Positions 18,385-26,355 of a DNA stretch of 43,307 nucleotides are shown here, piece after piece (within the stretch, counting starts at the first letter, position 1; each line of letters starts with the position of its first letter). The notes beneath the pieces were generated by a model. That model had not been told where the DNA came from and did no database searches. It worked only from the letters and a program-made list of their open reading frames with translations. A program made the position numbers and the translations under genes. The stretch comes from RGIG5952 sp045603485 (GTDB taxonomy: Bacteria > Verrucomicrobiota > Kiritimatiellia > RFP12 > JAAYLN01), in NCBI GenBank assembly GCA_045603485.1, contig JAZUMF010000086.1:1-43307 (forward strand). The letters are read 5' to 3'.

Positions 18385-19251
18385 CTATTGTTTCACAGTT
18401 TTCAATTTATTTTTAATCGTTTTACGAACCAATGAAAAATATTTCGCTTTAAACTTTGCAAATTTATAACCGGCATATCCATCTAGGAATCCCTTTTTTA
18501 ATATATAAGAAACACTAAAATATAAGAAAGGGAAGTACCATTTCCCAATAAATGCATACTTTATCTGTTGACGCCTTGTCAGATTTTTAGAGGTCTTAAC
18601 ATCCTTAAACTCTTTTATCAAATCATAATAACGATTGGCTTCCCAATTAGCATATTGTTGATGCTTCTCCCAATGTGATTCAAAACTTCTTTTATCATAA
18701 TGTTCTAAACGCGATTTTATCTCACCTATATCACCTTTAACTACAAGATGCTCATGAATCTCCATATCAAGGTTAGACCAATTATCCTCTTCTATACGCT
18801 CATATTCTCCATGGCCAACTCTAAGTATGGCGGTTTTGTGCATAACGTCGCCATACTTTAGCATACGCCCCATAAACCAGTTGTTGTAATAACAAATATA
18901 CGCATCAATTTCATCTGATGCATTAACCAACTTCTCTTCTGCTTCAATTAACCACTCTTTGGTAATCAACTCATCAGCATCAAGAAAAAGAACCCAGGGC
19001 GTCTTAAAATGATAATTCTTCAATATCCAATTTCTTTTTTTGGGGAATTTTCCATTCCAATTGAAATTTATAACCTCTCGGTTGTATTTTTTGGCAATTT
19101 CAAGTGTCTTATCGGTGCTACCAGAATCAACTAAAATGACATGACTAAAGGGTTCTAATTTCTCAAAGCATTTTAATAAATTAACTTCTTCATTTTTAAC
19201 AGGTATAACAATTGTCAATAGCGAATTCAACTTTTCACTTTTTTCCTTCAT
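18385..19251 (-). CDS. GT2 glycosyltransferase, WaaE/KdtX-like
   Basis: A 288-residue GT-A family 2 transferase. TIVIPVKNEEVNL at the N-terminus, ILVDSGSTDKT, and the metal-binding FLDADE are typical. The segment NWNGKFPKKRN and the later IHEHLVVKGD plus a C-terminal basic, membrane-associated region fit the WaaE-like subgroup, which adds hexoses to lipopolysaccharide core or repeat units at the inner membrane. The ATG at 19251 follows a GGAG site, 26 bases after the GT4 gene upstream. Base composition is clearly more AT-rich than the FucNAc operon. Confidence 0.85.
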   Translation of the reverse strand: MKEKSEKLNSLLTIVIPVKNEEVNLLKCFEKLEPFSHVILVDSGSTDKTLEIAKKYNREVINFNWNGKFPKKRNWILKNYHFKTPWVLFLDADELITKEWLIEAEEKLVNASDEIDAYICYYNNWFMGRMLKYGDVMHKTAILRVGHGEYERIEEDNWSNLDMEIHEHLVVKGDIGEIKSRLEHYDKRSFESHWEKHQQYANWEANRYYDLIKEFKDVKTSKNLTRRQQIKYAFIGKWYFPFLYFSVSYILKKGFLDGYAGYKFAKFKAKYFSLVRKTIKNKLKTVKQ

Positions 19252-19277
19252 TGTTAAACTCCACTACGTATCATTTT

Positions 19278-20420
19278 TTAATCGACTCTCACACAATACG
19301 GCTTATCACCTTCACCAAGTAACCAAGCATAAGTTTCTTTCATCTTAGCACCGATTCCTGTCCAAGAAAAATCACGAGCTATCCAATCCCGACCAAATTT
19401 ACCCATCTCTTGCCGTTTCTCATCAGATAAAGCAGTCAATTCTTTTAGCGCAATTTTTAACGGTTCTACTCCTATAGGAATCCAACGTCCACAATGTTCT
19501 TTTTCTAAACCTTCCCATGGTGTTCCTTGAGATGCAATTACCGGCACACCTGAAGCAAGTGCTTCAGCAACTGTAACTCCAAAATTTTCAGTGTGACTCG
19601 GCAAAACATAAATATCTGCGTCACTCAAAAAATCATATTTGGCGTGTCCATTAAGTTCCCCAATAAAACGCACACGAGGAATTTGTCTATCGTTAATAAT
19701 TCTTTCTAAAGTCTCCTTCGCACCACAATCTGGACCTGCAATAACGAGCTCCCACTGAGGCAACAACTGATACAAATCTCCCCAGGCATGAACAAGGTTA
19801 TCAATCGCTTTCACTTTATGAATACGACCAAAGAAAACTATTCTACGAATTCGTTTTTGATCCTTTTTGTCAACTGAACCATTACCTTGCGGAATATCCA
19901 TTCCAATAGGAACTATAGCGATAGGCTGCCTGTATCCTAAAACTCTAATTTCTTCATACTCTTTTTCGCTTGTCGCGTGAAACATATCCGCATTTTGCAA
20001 TGCGGCATTTTGAAACATCCATCCAAATAATTTCTTTTTAAACCAACTTTTTTTCATCGCCCATGGAGCAAAAGCTCCTCTAGGTGCAACAACCAATTTA
20101 CATTTCGTCCCTCTAGAAGCCCAATAAGGATAGACATTAGGCAACATCCAGATACTGTTATTATGAATAATATCAGCCGTTTGACAGGCTTTTTTCAATC
20201 CTCTATACATTTCCGGTGACCACCCTAGATTAATAGAATCATGACGAGGATAATTTACAACTTTATAGGGGCCGTTTTTAACATGAGCCGGAACATCATC
20301 TAAAAAATGAAGTTCTACATCAACATCATTCAAACTGATTCCATTAGCAAGCGCAGGAACGCTATAACTTGGACCAGCGGATTCAGCTTGTATTGAAGGA
20401 ATAACTTGAATAACTTTCAT
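19278..20420 (-). CDS. GT4 glycosyltransferase
   Basis: A 380-residue GT-B fold family 4 transferase. It has the N-terminal glycine-poor acceptor domain with SAGPSYSVPALA, the domain junction RIRRIVFFGRIHKVKAID, and the donor-site E-x7-E motif within PSHTENFGVTVAEALASG. The nucleotide sugar and acceptor are unknown. The ATG at 20420 follows GGAG at the correct distance. Its first ~43 codons and its entire leader are duplicated at 21821-22176, where only a truncated copy of the coding part remains. Confidence 0.88.
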   Translation of the reverse strand: MKVIQVIPSIQAESAGPSYSVPALANGISLNDVDVELHFLDDVPAHVKNGPYKVVNYPRHDSINLGWSPEMYRGLKKACQTADIIHNNSIWMLPNVYPYWASRGTKCKLVVAPRGAFAPWAMKKSWFKKKLFGWMFQNAALQNADMFHATSEKEYEEIRVLGYRQPIAIVPIGMDIPQGNGSVDKKDQKRIRRIVFFGRIHKVKAIDNLVHAWGDLYQLLPQWELVIAGPDCGAKETLERIINDRQIPRVRFIGELNGHAKYDFLSDADIYVLPSHTENFGVTVAEALASGVPVIASQGTPWEGLEKEHCGRWIPIGVEPLKIALKELTALSDEKRQEMGKFGRDWIARDFSWTGIGAKMKETYAWLLGEGDKPYCVRVD

Positions 20421-20648
20421 TTATAAGCTCCTATTAACGATGAATCATTGATGGCTTTATTCACAGTTATAATCAAATAACTTTCCCAACAACAAAATTG
20501 AAAACTTTTCTAATTGAGATAATTGCACATACAATCGTGCGAACAAACAATAATTGTTTGTCCTTATTTTCTTACTATGGGAAATGTTATTTTTTCTCAT
20601 CATTCAATTCTTCCACTTGCTGAAAACTATTATAGTATACCACATTTA
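20290..20648. repeat. Direct duplication, copy A (GT4 5' end plus leader)
   Basis: This 359-base stretch matches 21821-22176 in the same orientation. It includes the first ~43 codons of the intact GT4 gene and its leader up to the -10 box. Identity is highest in the non-coding leader and lower in the coding part. Confidence 0.8.
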
Positions 20649-20658
20649 TTTGTTCTAA
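20421..20658 (-). promoter_or_regulatory. Promoter and long palindrome-bearing leader of the GT4 gene
   Basis: On the minus strand TTAGAA (20658-20653), 18 bases and TATAAT (20634-20629) precede a leader of about 200 bases. It contains a 9-1-9 palindrome ACAAACAATAATTGTTTGT at 20543-20561. The CTATAATAG core and the palindrome recur exactly in the second copy (22157-22162 and 22071-22089), and about 95 bases around the palindrome (20523-20618) appear identical between copies. Confidence 0.5.
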
Positions 20659-20693
20659 GATATCAATTTGAGATAGCCTACAGAGCGGGCGTG

Positions 20694-20930
20694 TTAACCA
20701 GCACACCTATTAAAAATCGTTTTTACCAGTTGTCCTGATTGTTTCCAATCTTGAAAGGTATGGGTGAAAAACACAAATATCACGCCACTTAGCAACCATA
20801 CAACACAAAGAGAATTACGAACTAATAAATACGATTCAACTACATAAATCTCATTTGTAACAAACTTAATGTATTCGGTACACCTTTGGATATAACATGC
20901 TTCATTAAACGTTAAAACAATAACTATAAT
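20694..20930 (-). pseudogene. Degraded 5' fragment of a GT2 glycosyltransferase
   Basis: The minus strand is open for 78 codons without an ATG. It reads IVIVLTFNEACYIQRC, then KFVTNEIYVVES, then HTFQDWKQSGQL. That order matches the beginning of WcaE/WaaE-like GT2 enzymes (VLTFNE, then an NEI(Y/F)VVDS strand, then the HxFxxxxxQ segment). The middle is scrambled and the catalytic DxD part is missing; the reading ends at a stop just upstream of the GT4 leader. It starts 36 bases after the end of the gene at 20966, so it once was the next gene in the operon. With the leader, this explains the 545-base gap. Confidence 0.65.
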
Positions 20931-20965
20931 CTAGATTTTAATAGCACATTGAAATTTTATGTATA

Positions 20966-21766
20966 CTACAACCACAAAAAAGGCAACACCCAACGACAAA
21001 ATTGTTTTATAACTCGTTTAGTAATAGCAAGAACCCCATCATAATTATTTGCCGTAATCCACGCATGATTCTTTCCTCCTGCAAACCCAGAAAGCCAAGG
21101 TTCAGTTTTAAATCTTAAATATATCCCAGACAACAATCGAACATCCTTACTTACTGATAACATAAAACTTTCTGCATCCCAAAACCCACCATCTGACCCA
21201 TGAATTTCTTTATATCTGCCATATAAATATTTCTTATAAAAATCAATGGTTAGAGCATAAATAATTGTTCTACAACTTTGTGAACTCCACTTAAGCTTCA
21301 AAGCTCTATATATCCAATTATCAACAACATCAACCGCTAATTGTAAATTTTTACGTTTTGAAAATTCATTTACCAAGCTTGATATATTCAATATAGGGAA
21401 TCGACCTGTGACTTTTATTATTATAGAATTACCGCTATTACAACTCAAATAATCTATTGCTTTATCCATCAACAAGAATTCACCATATCCCTTACCCCAT
21501 GCACGAGGAAAAGAATTCCCATCAAAAGATAAGTATGAAATCTTTTCTTCATATCCAACAGCTCTTTTTATCTTAGACAAATCCCAATTTGAATTATCAA
21601 CAAAAAGTATCTTATGAATACACTTTTGTCGAGAGTAAAATTTTAATGTGTCAATATATTGTTGTTCTCTATTTTGCATTGACTCGTCACTAATCCCATT
21701 CATCCCGTTAGGATTTACAGATGCAGACATTACCAACGTAAAATCAAAACACTTGTTTTTTTTCAT
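20966..21766 (-). CDS. Putative glycosyltransferase, family uncertain
   Basis: A 266-residue protein without signal peptide. It begins with a beta-strand TLVMSASVNPNG and contains KILFVDNSNWDL and IIIKVTGRFPI, the latter resembling the K(I/V)TGRY motif found in a group of poorly characterised capsule and LPS transferases. A HGSDGGFWDAESFM segment could hold acidic catalytic residues. Position inside the transferase island and the AGAGG ribosome site seven bases before ATG 21766 support a genuine gene. The specific reaction is unknown; it could be another GT-A-like sugar transferase. Confidence 0.55.
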   Translation of the reverse strand: MKKNKCFDFTLVMSASVNPNGMNGISDESMQNREQQYIDTLKFYSRQKCIHKILFVDNSNWDLSKIKRAVGYEEKISYLSFDGNSFPRAWGKGYGEFLLMDKAIDYLSCNSGNSIIIKVTGRFPILNISSLVNEFSKRKNLQLAVDVVDNWIYRALKLKWSSQSCRTIIYALTIDFYKKYLYGRYKEIHGSDGGFWDAESFMLSVSKDVRLLSGIYLRFKTEPWLSGFAGGKNHAWITANNYDGVLAITKRVIKQFCRWVLPFLWL

Positions 21767-21803
21767 AAATATACCTCTTTCGGTTTATCATTTCATTGCT
21801 ATC

Positions 21804-21953
21804 CTATAGGCGGGATAACAATGGAACATTATCTAAAAAATGAAGCTCTACATCCACATTATTCAACCTAATTCCATTAACAAGCACAGGAAGGCTATAA
21901 CTTGGACCTGCGGATTCAGCTTGTATAAAAGAAACAACATGAATAACATTCAT
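21804..21953 (-). pseudogene. Truncated 5' copy of the GT4 gene
   Basis: An ATG at 21953 opens 49 codons ending at a TAG at 21804. The product (QAESAGPSYSLPVLVNGI, then NNVDVELHFLDNVP) matches the first ~43 residues of the GT4 at 19278-20420, then diverges and stops. The remainder of the gene is absent. Its leader is almost intact, which marks it as the second arm of the duplication. Confidence 0.85.
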
Positions 21954-22176
21954 TTATAACCCCTTGTAACTATGAATCATTTAATCCTTGATTCACAGCT
22001 GTAAACCAATACCGATGATAAACTTTGAAAACCTTTTCTAATAGAGGCAATTGCACATACAATCGTGCGAACAAACAATAATTGTTTGTCCTTATTTTCT
22101 TACTATGGGAAATGTTATTTTTTCTCATCATTCAATTCTTCCACTCATTGAAATCTATTATAGTTTACCACAAATA
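21821..22176. repeat. Direct duplication, copy B (GT4 relic plus leader)
   Basis: Second copy of 20290-20648, in the same orientation, 1.5 kb away. The palindrome is repeated at 22071-22089 and the CTATAATAG -10 region at 22157-22162 (minus strand). The two copies flank one GT2 relic and the intact gene at 20966. Confidence 0.8.
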
Positions 22177-22237
22177 TTGTTAATTGGACATTTTAATATC
22201 GCATTAGATTCAATATCATAGTTCTCAATCAATCTCA

Positions 22238-22475
22238 TCAACATCCTCTATTTTTGGAGAATATATAGAAAAGTTCGTATTCGTGTTCTCTTTTTATTCT
22301 ACTATCCTTTTGGGAATAAGCATCTAAAATTTCACCACATTTGTCATGAGAATCGTCATTAATACCCCCCCCAGTCTTCATATGTCTGATTCAATACAGA
22401 ATCTATTGCTGCGGATAAATATTTTTCAACCTTATACACAGGGATAATAATAGCAATTTTCTCATGTTTTTTCAT
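22238..22475 (-). pseudogene. Frameshifted and truncated GT2 glycosyltransferase start
   Basis: ATG 22475 overlaps the end of the upstream GT4 gene by 14 bases and reads KIAIIIPVYKVEKYL, then DSVLNQTYEDW, a classic GT2 N-terminus. It meets a stop at 22359 right after a run of eight G (minus strand; C8 at 22365-22372). Dropping one G continues the homology (DKCGEILDAYSQKDSRIK) until about 22285, after which the sequence is unrelated and stops at 22238. Both a one-base frameshift and loss of the rest of the gene are therefore seen. Confidence 0.8.
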
Positions 22476-23640
22476 TCACCTCACAAAACTCCGAAACAAT
22501 AAATTTCGCGGCATATTTAATGGTCCACGGACCAATCTCAATCTTCTCCACTTCTCCCTTCAACAACTCTGCGAGCCTCTGCCAATCTCCCGTATGAAAC
22601 AAATTACTTTCTGGTAAAATTGTCGCACTTGATCCAGCCTCATACGTTCCAATAACCGCCATTTCCTCTTCAAGAGCTTCGCTAACAACGGCCCCCCAAC
22701 CTTCGTAAGCATTACTTGAGAGAACAAAAATATCATGTTCTCTCATTAACTTACGAACCTCACTAATCGGCACAGGCGGATAAAATTTAATTACATCACC
22801 ATACTTAAATGCTAATCTCTTTAGTTTCGCTTCCTCCAGTCCTATTCCATAAATATCTAAAGTGATCTTCGGTAGCGAATTATCCCCGCGCTTCAAATTC
22901 GCGTGTTCGCCTACGGCTCGCACGATTGTATCCACGCGCTTAAAGTTAAGCATGCGTCCAACCCAAAGAACTTTAATCTCTCTACTTTTTGACTTGGACG
23001 CCTCTTTCACTGGAAGCGCGTCAAAATCCGATGGCGAGACATAATATCCCCACATTCGCATCTTGTCAAGACAATATTTCCGTGCATTTTGTGTATTTTG
23101 AGACTCGCCTCTCACCCAAATTCTCCCTCCAGGCTTTCTCTCAAAATCCAACTTCGGTGCCACAAACAAACACTTCCAATCGCCATTCATAAACCCGCAA
23201 AGACGTGCCATATCTTGTGCCGCATGAACACCCATCGGAAAATAATAAAAATTTGTATCCTCTTTCAGCAATTTAACAATTCGCCATGCCATCTTAAAAT
23301 AAGACGGCACGAATACCCTTAAAAAACCAATCACTGGCTTAAACCAACGCTCTGAACAATAAAGAGTTTTCATGCCCCTCTTAGCCCGCTCTTCAAATAC
23401 TTCTATGGATCTAATACCGGACATCAAAATGTCAGAATCAAGCAAATTCTTTTCATTTACAGATCCCTGTTTACAATTAACCTTTAATATAAAATCACCC
23501 CATCCTAATTTTTTACGTTCTTCTGTAATTGCATCAGTATAAATATAGGAATAATTCTTATACCCTAAAAGAGAAACCAACTCCCGTGCTAACGGCAACT
23601 GATGAGGTGAAATACTATTTGTAAGAAAGGTAAATTTCAT
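22462..23640 (-). CDS. GT4 glycosyltransferase
   Basis: A 392-residue GT-B family 4 transferase. The N-terminus MKFTFLTNSISPHQLPLA is a typical acceptor-domain strand and loop. EIKVLWVGRMLNFKRVD marks the start of the donor domain, and E-x7-E lies in SNAYEGWGAVVSEALEE. ATG 23640 follows a GAGGTG site. It overlaps the following GT2 relic by 14 bases, the translational-coupling overlap also seen between intact pairs in this island. Donor and acceptor are unknown. Confidence 0.87.
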   Translation of the reverse strand: MKFTFLTNSISPHQLPLARELVSLLGYKNYSYIYTDAITEERKKLGWGDFILKVNCKQGSVNEKNLLDSDILMSGIRSIEVFEERAKRGMKTLYCSERWFKPVIGFLRVFVPSYFKMAWRIVKLLKEDTNFYYFPMGVHAAQDMARLCGFMNGDWKCLFVAPKLDFERKPGGRIWVRGESQNTQNARKYCLDKMRMWGYYVSPSDFDALPVKEASKSKSREIKVLWVGRMLNFKRVDTIVRAVGEHANLKRGDNSLPKITLDIYGIGLEEAKLKRLAFKYGDVIKFYPPVPISEVRKLMREHDIFVLSSNAYEGWGAVVSEALEEEMAVIGTYEAGSSATILPESNLFHTGDWQRLAELLKGEVEKIEIGPWTIKYAAKFIVSEFCEVNEKT

Positions 23641-23715
23641 TTATATCACCTCACTTCTTGTTCCCTTTGCGCCTTAGCGCCTCTAAGTTAATTTTATCAA
23701 AGAGACTCTCAATCA

Positions 23716-25056
23716 TCATGAAAACTCCCAATGTCCACTCTTTCTGCCGCCAACACGGATTAGCCCTGTTTTTTCCTTTAACGCTTGTAAATGGTATAAA
23801 ACACCATTGCGAGACAAACCTGTCGCTTCTGATAACATTGGGATTGTTATTACCGGATTTTCCTCAATCATTTGCTTTATCGTCTGTTCTATAGATTCAT
23901 TTTCGCTCTTTAGTCCAGTCTTTAGTCCAGTCTTTAGTCCAGTCTTCTCATTGGGTCGTACAACCGTAACACGAATACCTCCACAATGGGACTCAAACTC
24001 TGGCTTCAGAAGATTATTGATCTCAAATCCTTCGCAAATCTTCCTTATGCCACGTCCCCAAGACTCAATAAATCCTGCCCGATAGAATACTGCTGCAATA
24101 TTCTTGTTACGTGGCTTTGAAGCATGATCTCCAAGTAAGGTTTCAATGGTATAACCTTCTGGTAATACTCCATCGTTCCACAAAACAAGCCTATCATTAT
24201 ATACCTTCATTTGTATATGAACGCCAGTATAATCCTTATGTATGATACTATTGAAAATCATCTCTCTCAAAGCACCTTCCGGTATCTCCAATGGCTCAAT
24301 CCGCTGAAGACCTTTATAATGAATAGGCGATATCAAGTATTTTGATTTCAGGACCTCCATAACCTTATCTGTCATCTGAATGATATTTCCTTCTATAGAA
24401 TCCTGAAACATCAAATCTGACTCATTTTCCCCAAATCGTCCGATACGAAATTCGACACAAGGGAAAAACTTCAATGGATTTTTCCCAAAAAGAAGTAATG
24501 CGGCATTTTTCAAATGGCCGTCATCGTCAATCAAACCAAGACTTTGAAGAACCTGTGCAGTATCTGCATTCAGCGAAGTTGGTACGATTCGCTGTGCATC
24601 AGTAGCTTTGCGAAGAAAATAATCAATTGCCACACGATCAATATCTTCCATTGTCGCTCGTTCATTTCCAACATCATCCCAAGTACGCCCCATCTTCTTC
24701 AAGATAAACTGCTGTAAGGCAATTCCTGACAACTCTTGTTTTGTCGAACCCGAACGATAATGGCATACACCACGATAAAGCACAGGAACAGGGCTTGGCG
24801 CAACTCGAATCTCTATCGTATCAGCGCCATCATGTCGAACAAGATTGACATCGGCTACAATTCCAAGAAGAGAGACAATTTTATTCGGTATATCCTCCAT
24901 AAGCTTCTTTGCGTTCGCCACGCCAACCGCCTTACCGACATCATCTACGCCGATAACAAGTGTTCCGCCTTGAGCATTGGCAAAACCGCAAATTTCCTTC
25001 AAGAAATCGTCTCTCCAGGATTGTTTAAATTCTATCAATTGTGTTTCGTTCTTCAT
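23716..25056 (-). CDS. AlbA_2/Schlafen-type ATP-binding protein with C-terminal HTH
   Basis: A 446-residue protein of the COG2865 type. The AlbA_2 domain is at the N-terminus (EFKQSW at residues 9-14 and GFANAQGGTLVIGVDD at 24-39). A GHKL-like ATPase domain follows (LREMIFNSIIHKDY and ESWGRGIRKI), and then a C-terminal winged-helix region (MLSEATGLSRNGVLYHL). Members are taken to be DNA-binding regulators of uncertain target. Three in-frame KTGL repeats link ATPase and HTH. ATG 25056 with a GGGGGA site is preferred to the longer frame from 25086. It has its own upstream promoter and no obvious link to glycan synthesis. Confidence 0.85.
   Translation of the reverse strand: MKNETQLIEFKQSWRDDFLKEICGFANAQGGTLVIGVDDVGKAVGVANAKKLMEDIPNKIVSLLGIVADVNLVRHDGADTIEIRVAPSPVPVLYRGVCHYRSGSTKQELSGIALQQFILKKMGRTWDDVGNERATMEDIDRVAIDYFLRKATDAQRIVPTSLNADTAQVLQSLGLIDDDGHLKNAALLLFGKNPLKFFPCVEFRIGRFGENESDLMFQDSIEGNIIQMTDKVMEVLKSKYLISPIHYKGLQRIEPLEIPEGALREMIFNSIIHKDYTGVHIQMKVYNDRLVLWNDGVLPEGYTIETLLGDHASKPRNKNIAAVFYRAGFIESWGRGIRKICEGFEINNLLKPEFESHCGGIRVTVVRPNEKTGLKTGLKTGLKSENESIEQTIKQMIEENPVITIPMLSEATGLSRNGVLYHLQALKEKTGLIRVGGRKSGHWEFS
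23909..23944. repeat. Three tandem 12-bp repeats inside the AlbA_2 gene
   Basis: TTTAGTCCAGTC occurs three times head to tail (23909, 23921, 23933) and encodes the KTGL-type repeats between the ATPase and HTH parts. Being a multiple of three, gain or loss of a unit would change linker length without a frameshift. Confidence 0.9.
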
Positions 25057-25127
25057 TATCATCCCCCATAAACGATTATATCTCAATTCAATAATTTTCG
25101 CACATGCTTATCTTTCGAAATCACATC

Positions 25128-25178
25128 TTAAACAATCTGTATTGACATCTTTGTATATATAAACTGAAAATTCATCAT
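25128..25178 (-). other. Sixteen-codon open frame behind a very strong ribosome site
   Basis: An AAGGAGGTG site sits 6 bases before an ATGATG at 25178, but the frame ends after 16 codons. It may be a leader peptide or the start of a deleted gene upstream of the AlbA_2 gene. No family is recognised. Confidence 0.35.
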
Positions 25179-25191
25179 ATTTAACACCTCC

Positions 25192-25320
25192 TTAAAGTTC
25201 CAAGTACATAGATAAATTTTCAATCGTGCGGTCTTTGGCAAAACCGACAAGGCCATCCCATTCCAAAATATCCGATTGAATGCAGTCTTTTGTGATAGGA
25301 TTTATCATTTCTTTATACAT
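25192..25320 (-). CDS. Small hypothetical protein, 42 residues
   Basis: An open frame from ATG 25320 (alternative ATG 25308) to TAA 25192 encodes a 42-residue acidic peptide with DILEWDGLVGFAKDRT near the middle. I do not recognise it. It lies directly behind a promoter-like element and ends just before the strong ribosome site at about 25190-25180. That layout resembles the first part of a two-gene unit such as a toxin-antitoxin pair, but the second frame is only 16 codons, so the pair may be a remnant. With the two small frames and the promoter, the 315-base gap 25057-25371 is filled. Confidence 0.35.
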   Translation of the reverse strand: MYKEMINPITKDCIQSDILEWDGLVGFAKDRTIENLSMYLEL

Positions 25321-25322
25321 AA

Positions 25323-25353
25323 ATTATAGCAACTTACATCGGTTTTATGTAAA
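25323..25353 (-). promoter_or_regulatory. Promoter with internal inverted repeat upstream of the small ORFs and AlbA_2 gene
   Basis: On the minus strand TTTACA (25353-25348) and TATAAT (25328-25323) are separated by 19 bases. An inverted repeat TTACAT-N7-ATGTAA occupies 25334-25352, between and partly over the boxes, as expected for a repressor site. The first ATG (25320) lies only a few bases after the -10 box. Confidence 0.45.
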
Positions 25354-25371
25354 AACAACCTTGTCGTCGTA

Positions 25372-26355
25372 TCAAATATCATATGCTTTTGGATAGAGCC
25401 TCTTTATATGCCACCTTCGAATAGGTCGAATATATAACCATTTTTTTAAAATCGTAAAAATAAACATTCTAATAAATTCGAAACTGCCGCCTATCTCGGG
25501 ATGCGCTTTTAACCAATGCCACTTTCCACCAAGACTGTATGGAGTCCCTGGCATCCAAATATTTCGCCACTCAGACATAGCGAGCTTTTCATCAGACATA
25601 TCAAAAACATCAACACTTTCTCCAAATTCTTTTAGAGAATACTCATTATACATACGCCACGATTCTTTTGTGTGCATTAATCCAGATTTGTATTTAGGAA
25701 TATATCGAGATAACAAAGTTTGCTTATTTCTAAAATATGTATACCCTATATAACTTATTACCCCCCATTGTGCATTTTTCACAGAACATGACAAATTAAA
25801 AATTAAATCCTCTCCCATAACTGTATCTTCTTGAAAAAAAATTTTGTTTTCTTTTAAAAATTTTCTTCGATATAACTTATTCCAACCATAATTCAATAAA
25901 TTATATTTCTTCAATTCAGTTAAAAAATCAGGTGACATTTTTCCTATTTTCAAATTAGAAACAACATCGTCTTTTTGAAGTCTTATAGAAGGCCATATTG
26001 TAGTTACTCCAAAAACGACGACATCGCTTCCAATTCGTTCTCCTTCAGTAATCGCATTTTTATATGTATCTATTGACACTATATCATCACTATCTACAAA
26101 TGAAATCCATTCCCCCTTAGCAATATTAAGCCCTAAATTCCTTGCTACACTTGGACCTTGATTTTTCTTTTGGTGTATAACAATCACGTCCCTTCTATCA
26201 TCTAAAAATTTAGCACCATCAATACTACCATCATCTACACAAATAATTTCTGCGGTAATAGAACAAACCTCTATTGCTCTTTTAACGCTATCAATACACC
26301 TATCCCATTCCCCCTGTGTTGTATTGAAGCCTGGAATAATAACAGTAAGTTTCAT
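25372..26355 (-). CDS. GT2 glycosyltransferase
   Basis: A 327-residue GT-A family 2 transferase. It has LTVIIPGFNTTQGEW, ICVDDGSIDG, a QGPSVARNLGLNIAKGEW stretch, the metal-binding FVDSDD and an MGEDLIFNLS motif whose acidic residue is usually the catalytic base. Sugar donor and acceptor are unknown. ATG 26355 overlaps the end of the GT4 gene by four bases (ATGA) and has a GGAG site, so the two are translationally coupled. It is the last gene of its run; the next element downstream is an independent promoter. Confidence 0.88.
   Translation of the reverse strand: MKLTVIIPGFNTTQGEWDRCIDSVKRAIEVCSITAEIICVDDGSIDGAKFLDDRRDVIVIHQKKNQGPSVARNLGLNIAKGEWISFVDSDDIVSIDTYKNAITEGERIGSDVVVFGVTTIWPSIRLQKDDVVSNLKIGKMSPDFLTELKKYNLLNYGWNKLYRRKFLKENKIFFQEDTVMGEDLIFNLSCSVKNAQWGVISYIGYTYFRNKQTLLSRYIPKYKSGLMHTKESWRMYNEYSLKEFGESVDVFDMSDEKLAMSEWRNIWMPGTPYSLGGKWHWLKAHPEIGGSFEFIRMFIFTILKKWLYIRPIRRWHIKRLYPKAYDI

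Noticed and set aside
20523..20738. 71-codon plus-strand frame in the GT4 leader
   Set aside because: It begins with TTG without a ribosome site, runs through the palindrome and promoter, and its counterpart in the second leader copy is not maintained.
23909..23944. CRISPR-like array
   Set aside because: The units are contiguous 12-bp repeats in frame within a gene, without spacers; no other CRISPR-like pattern exists in the window.
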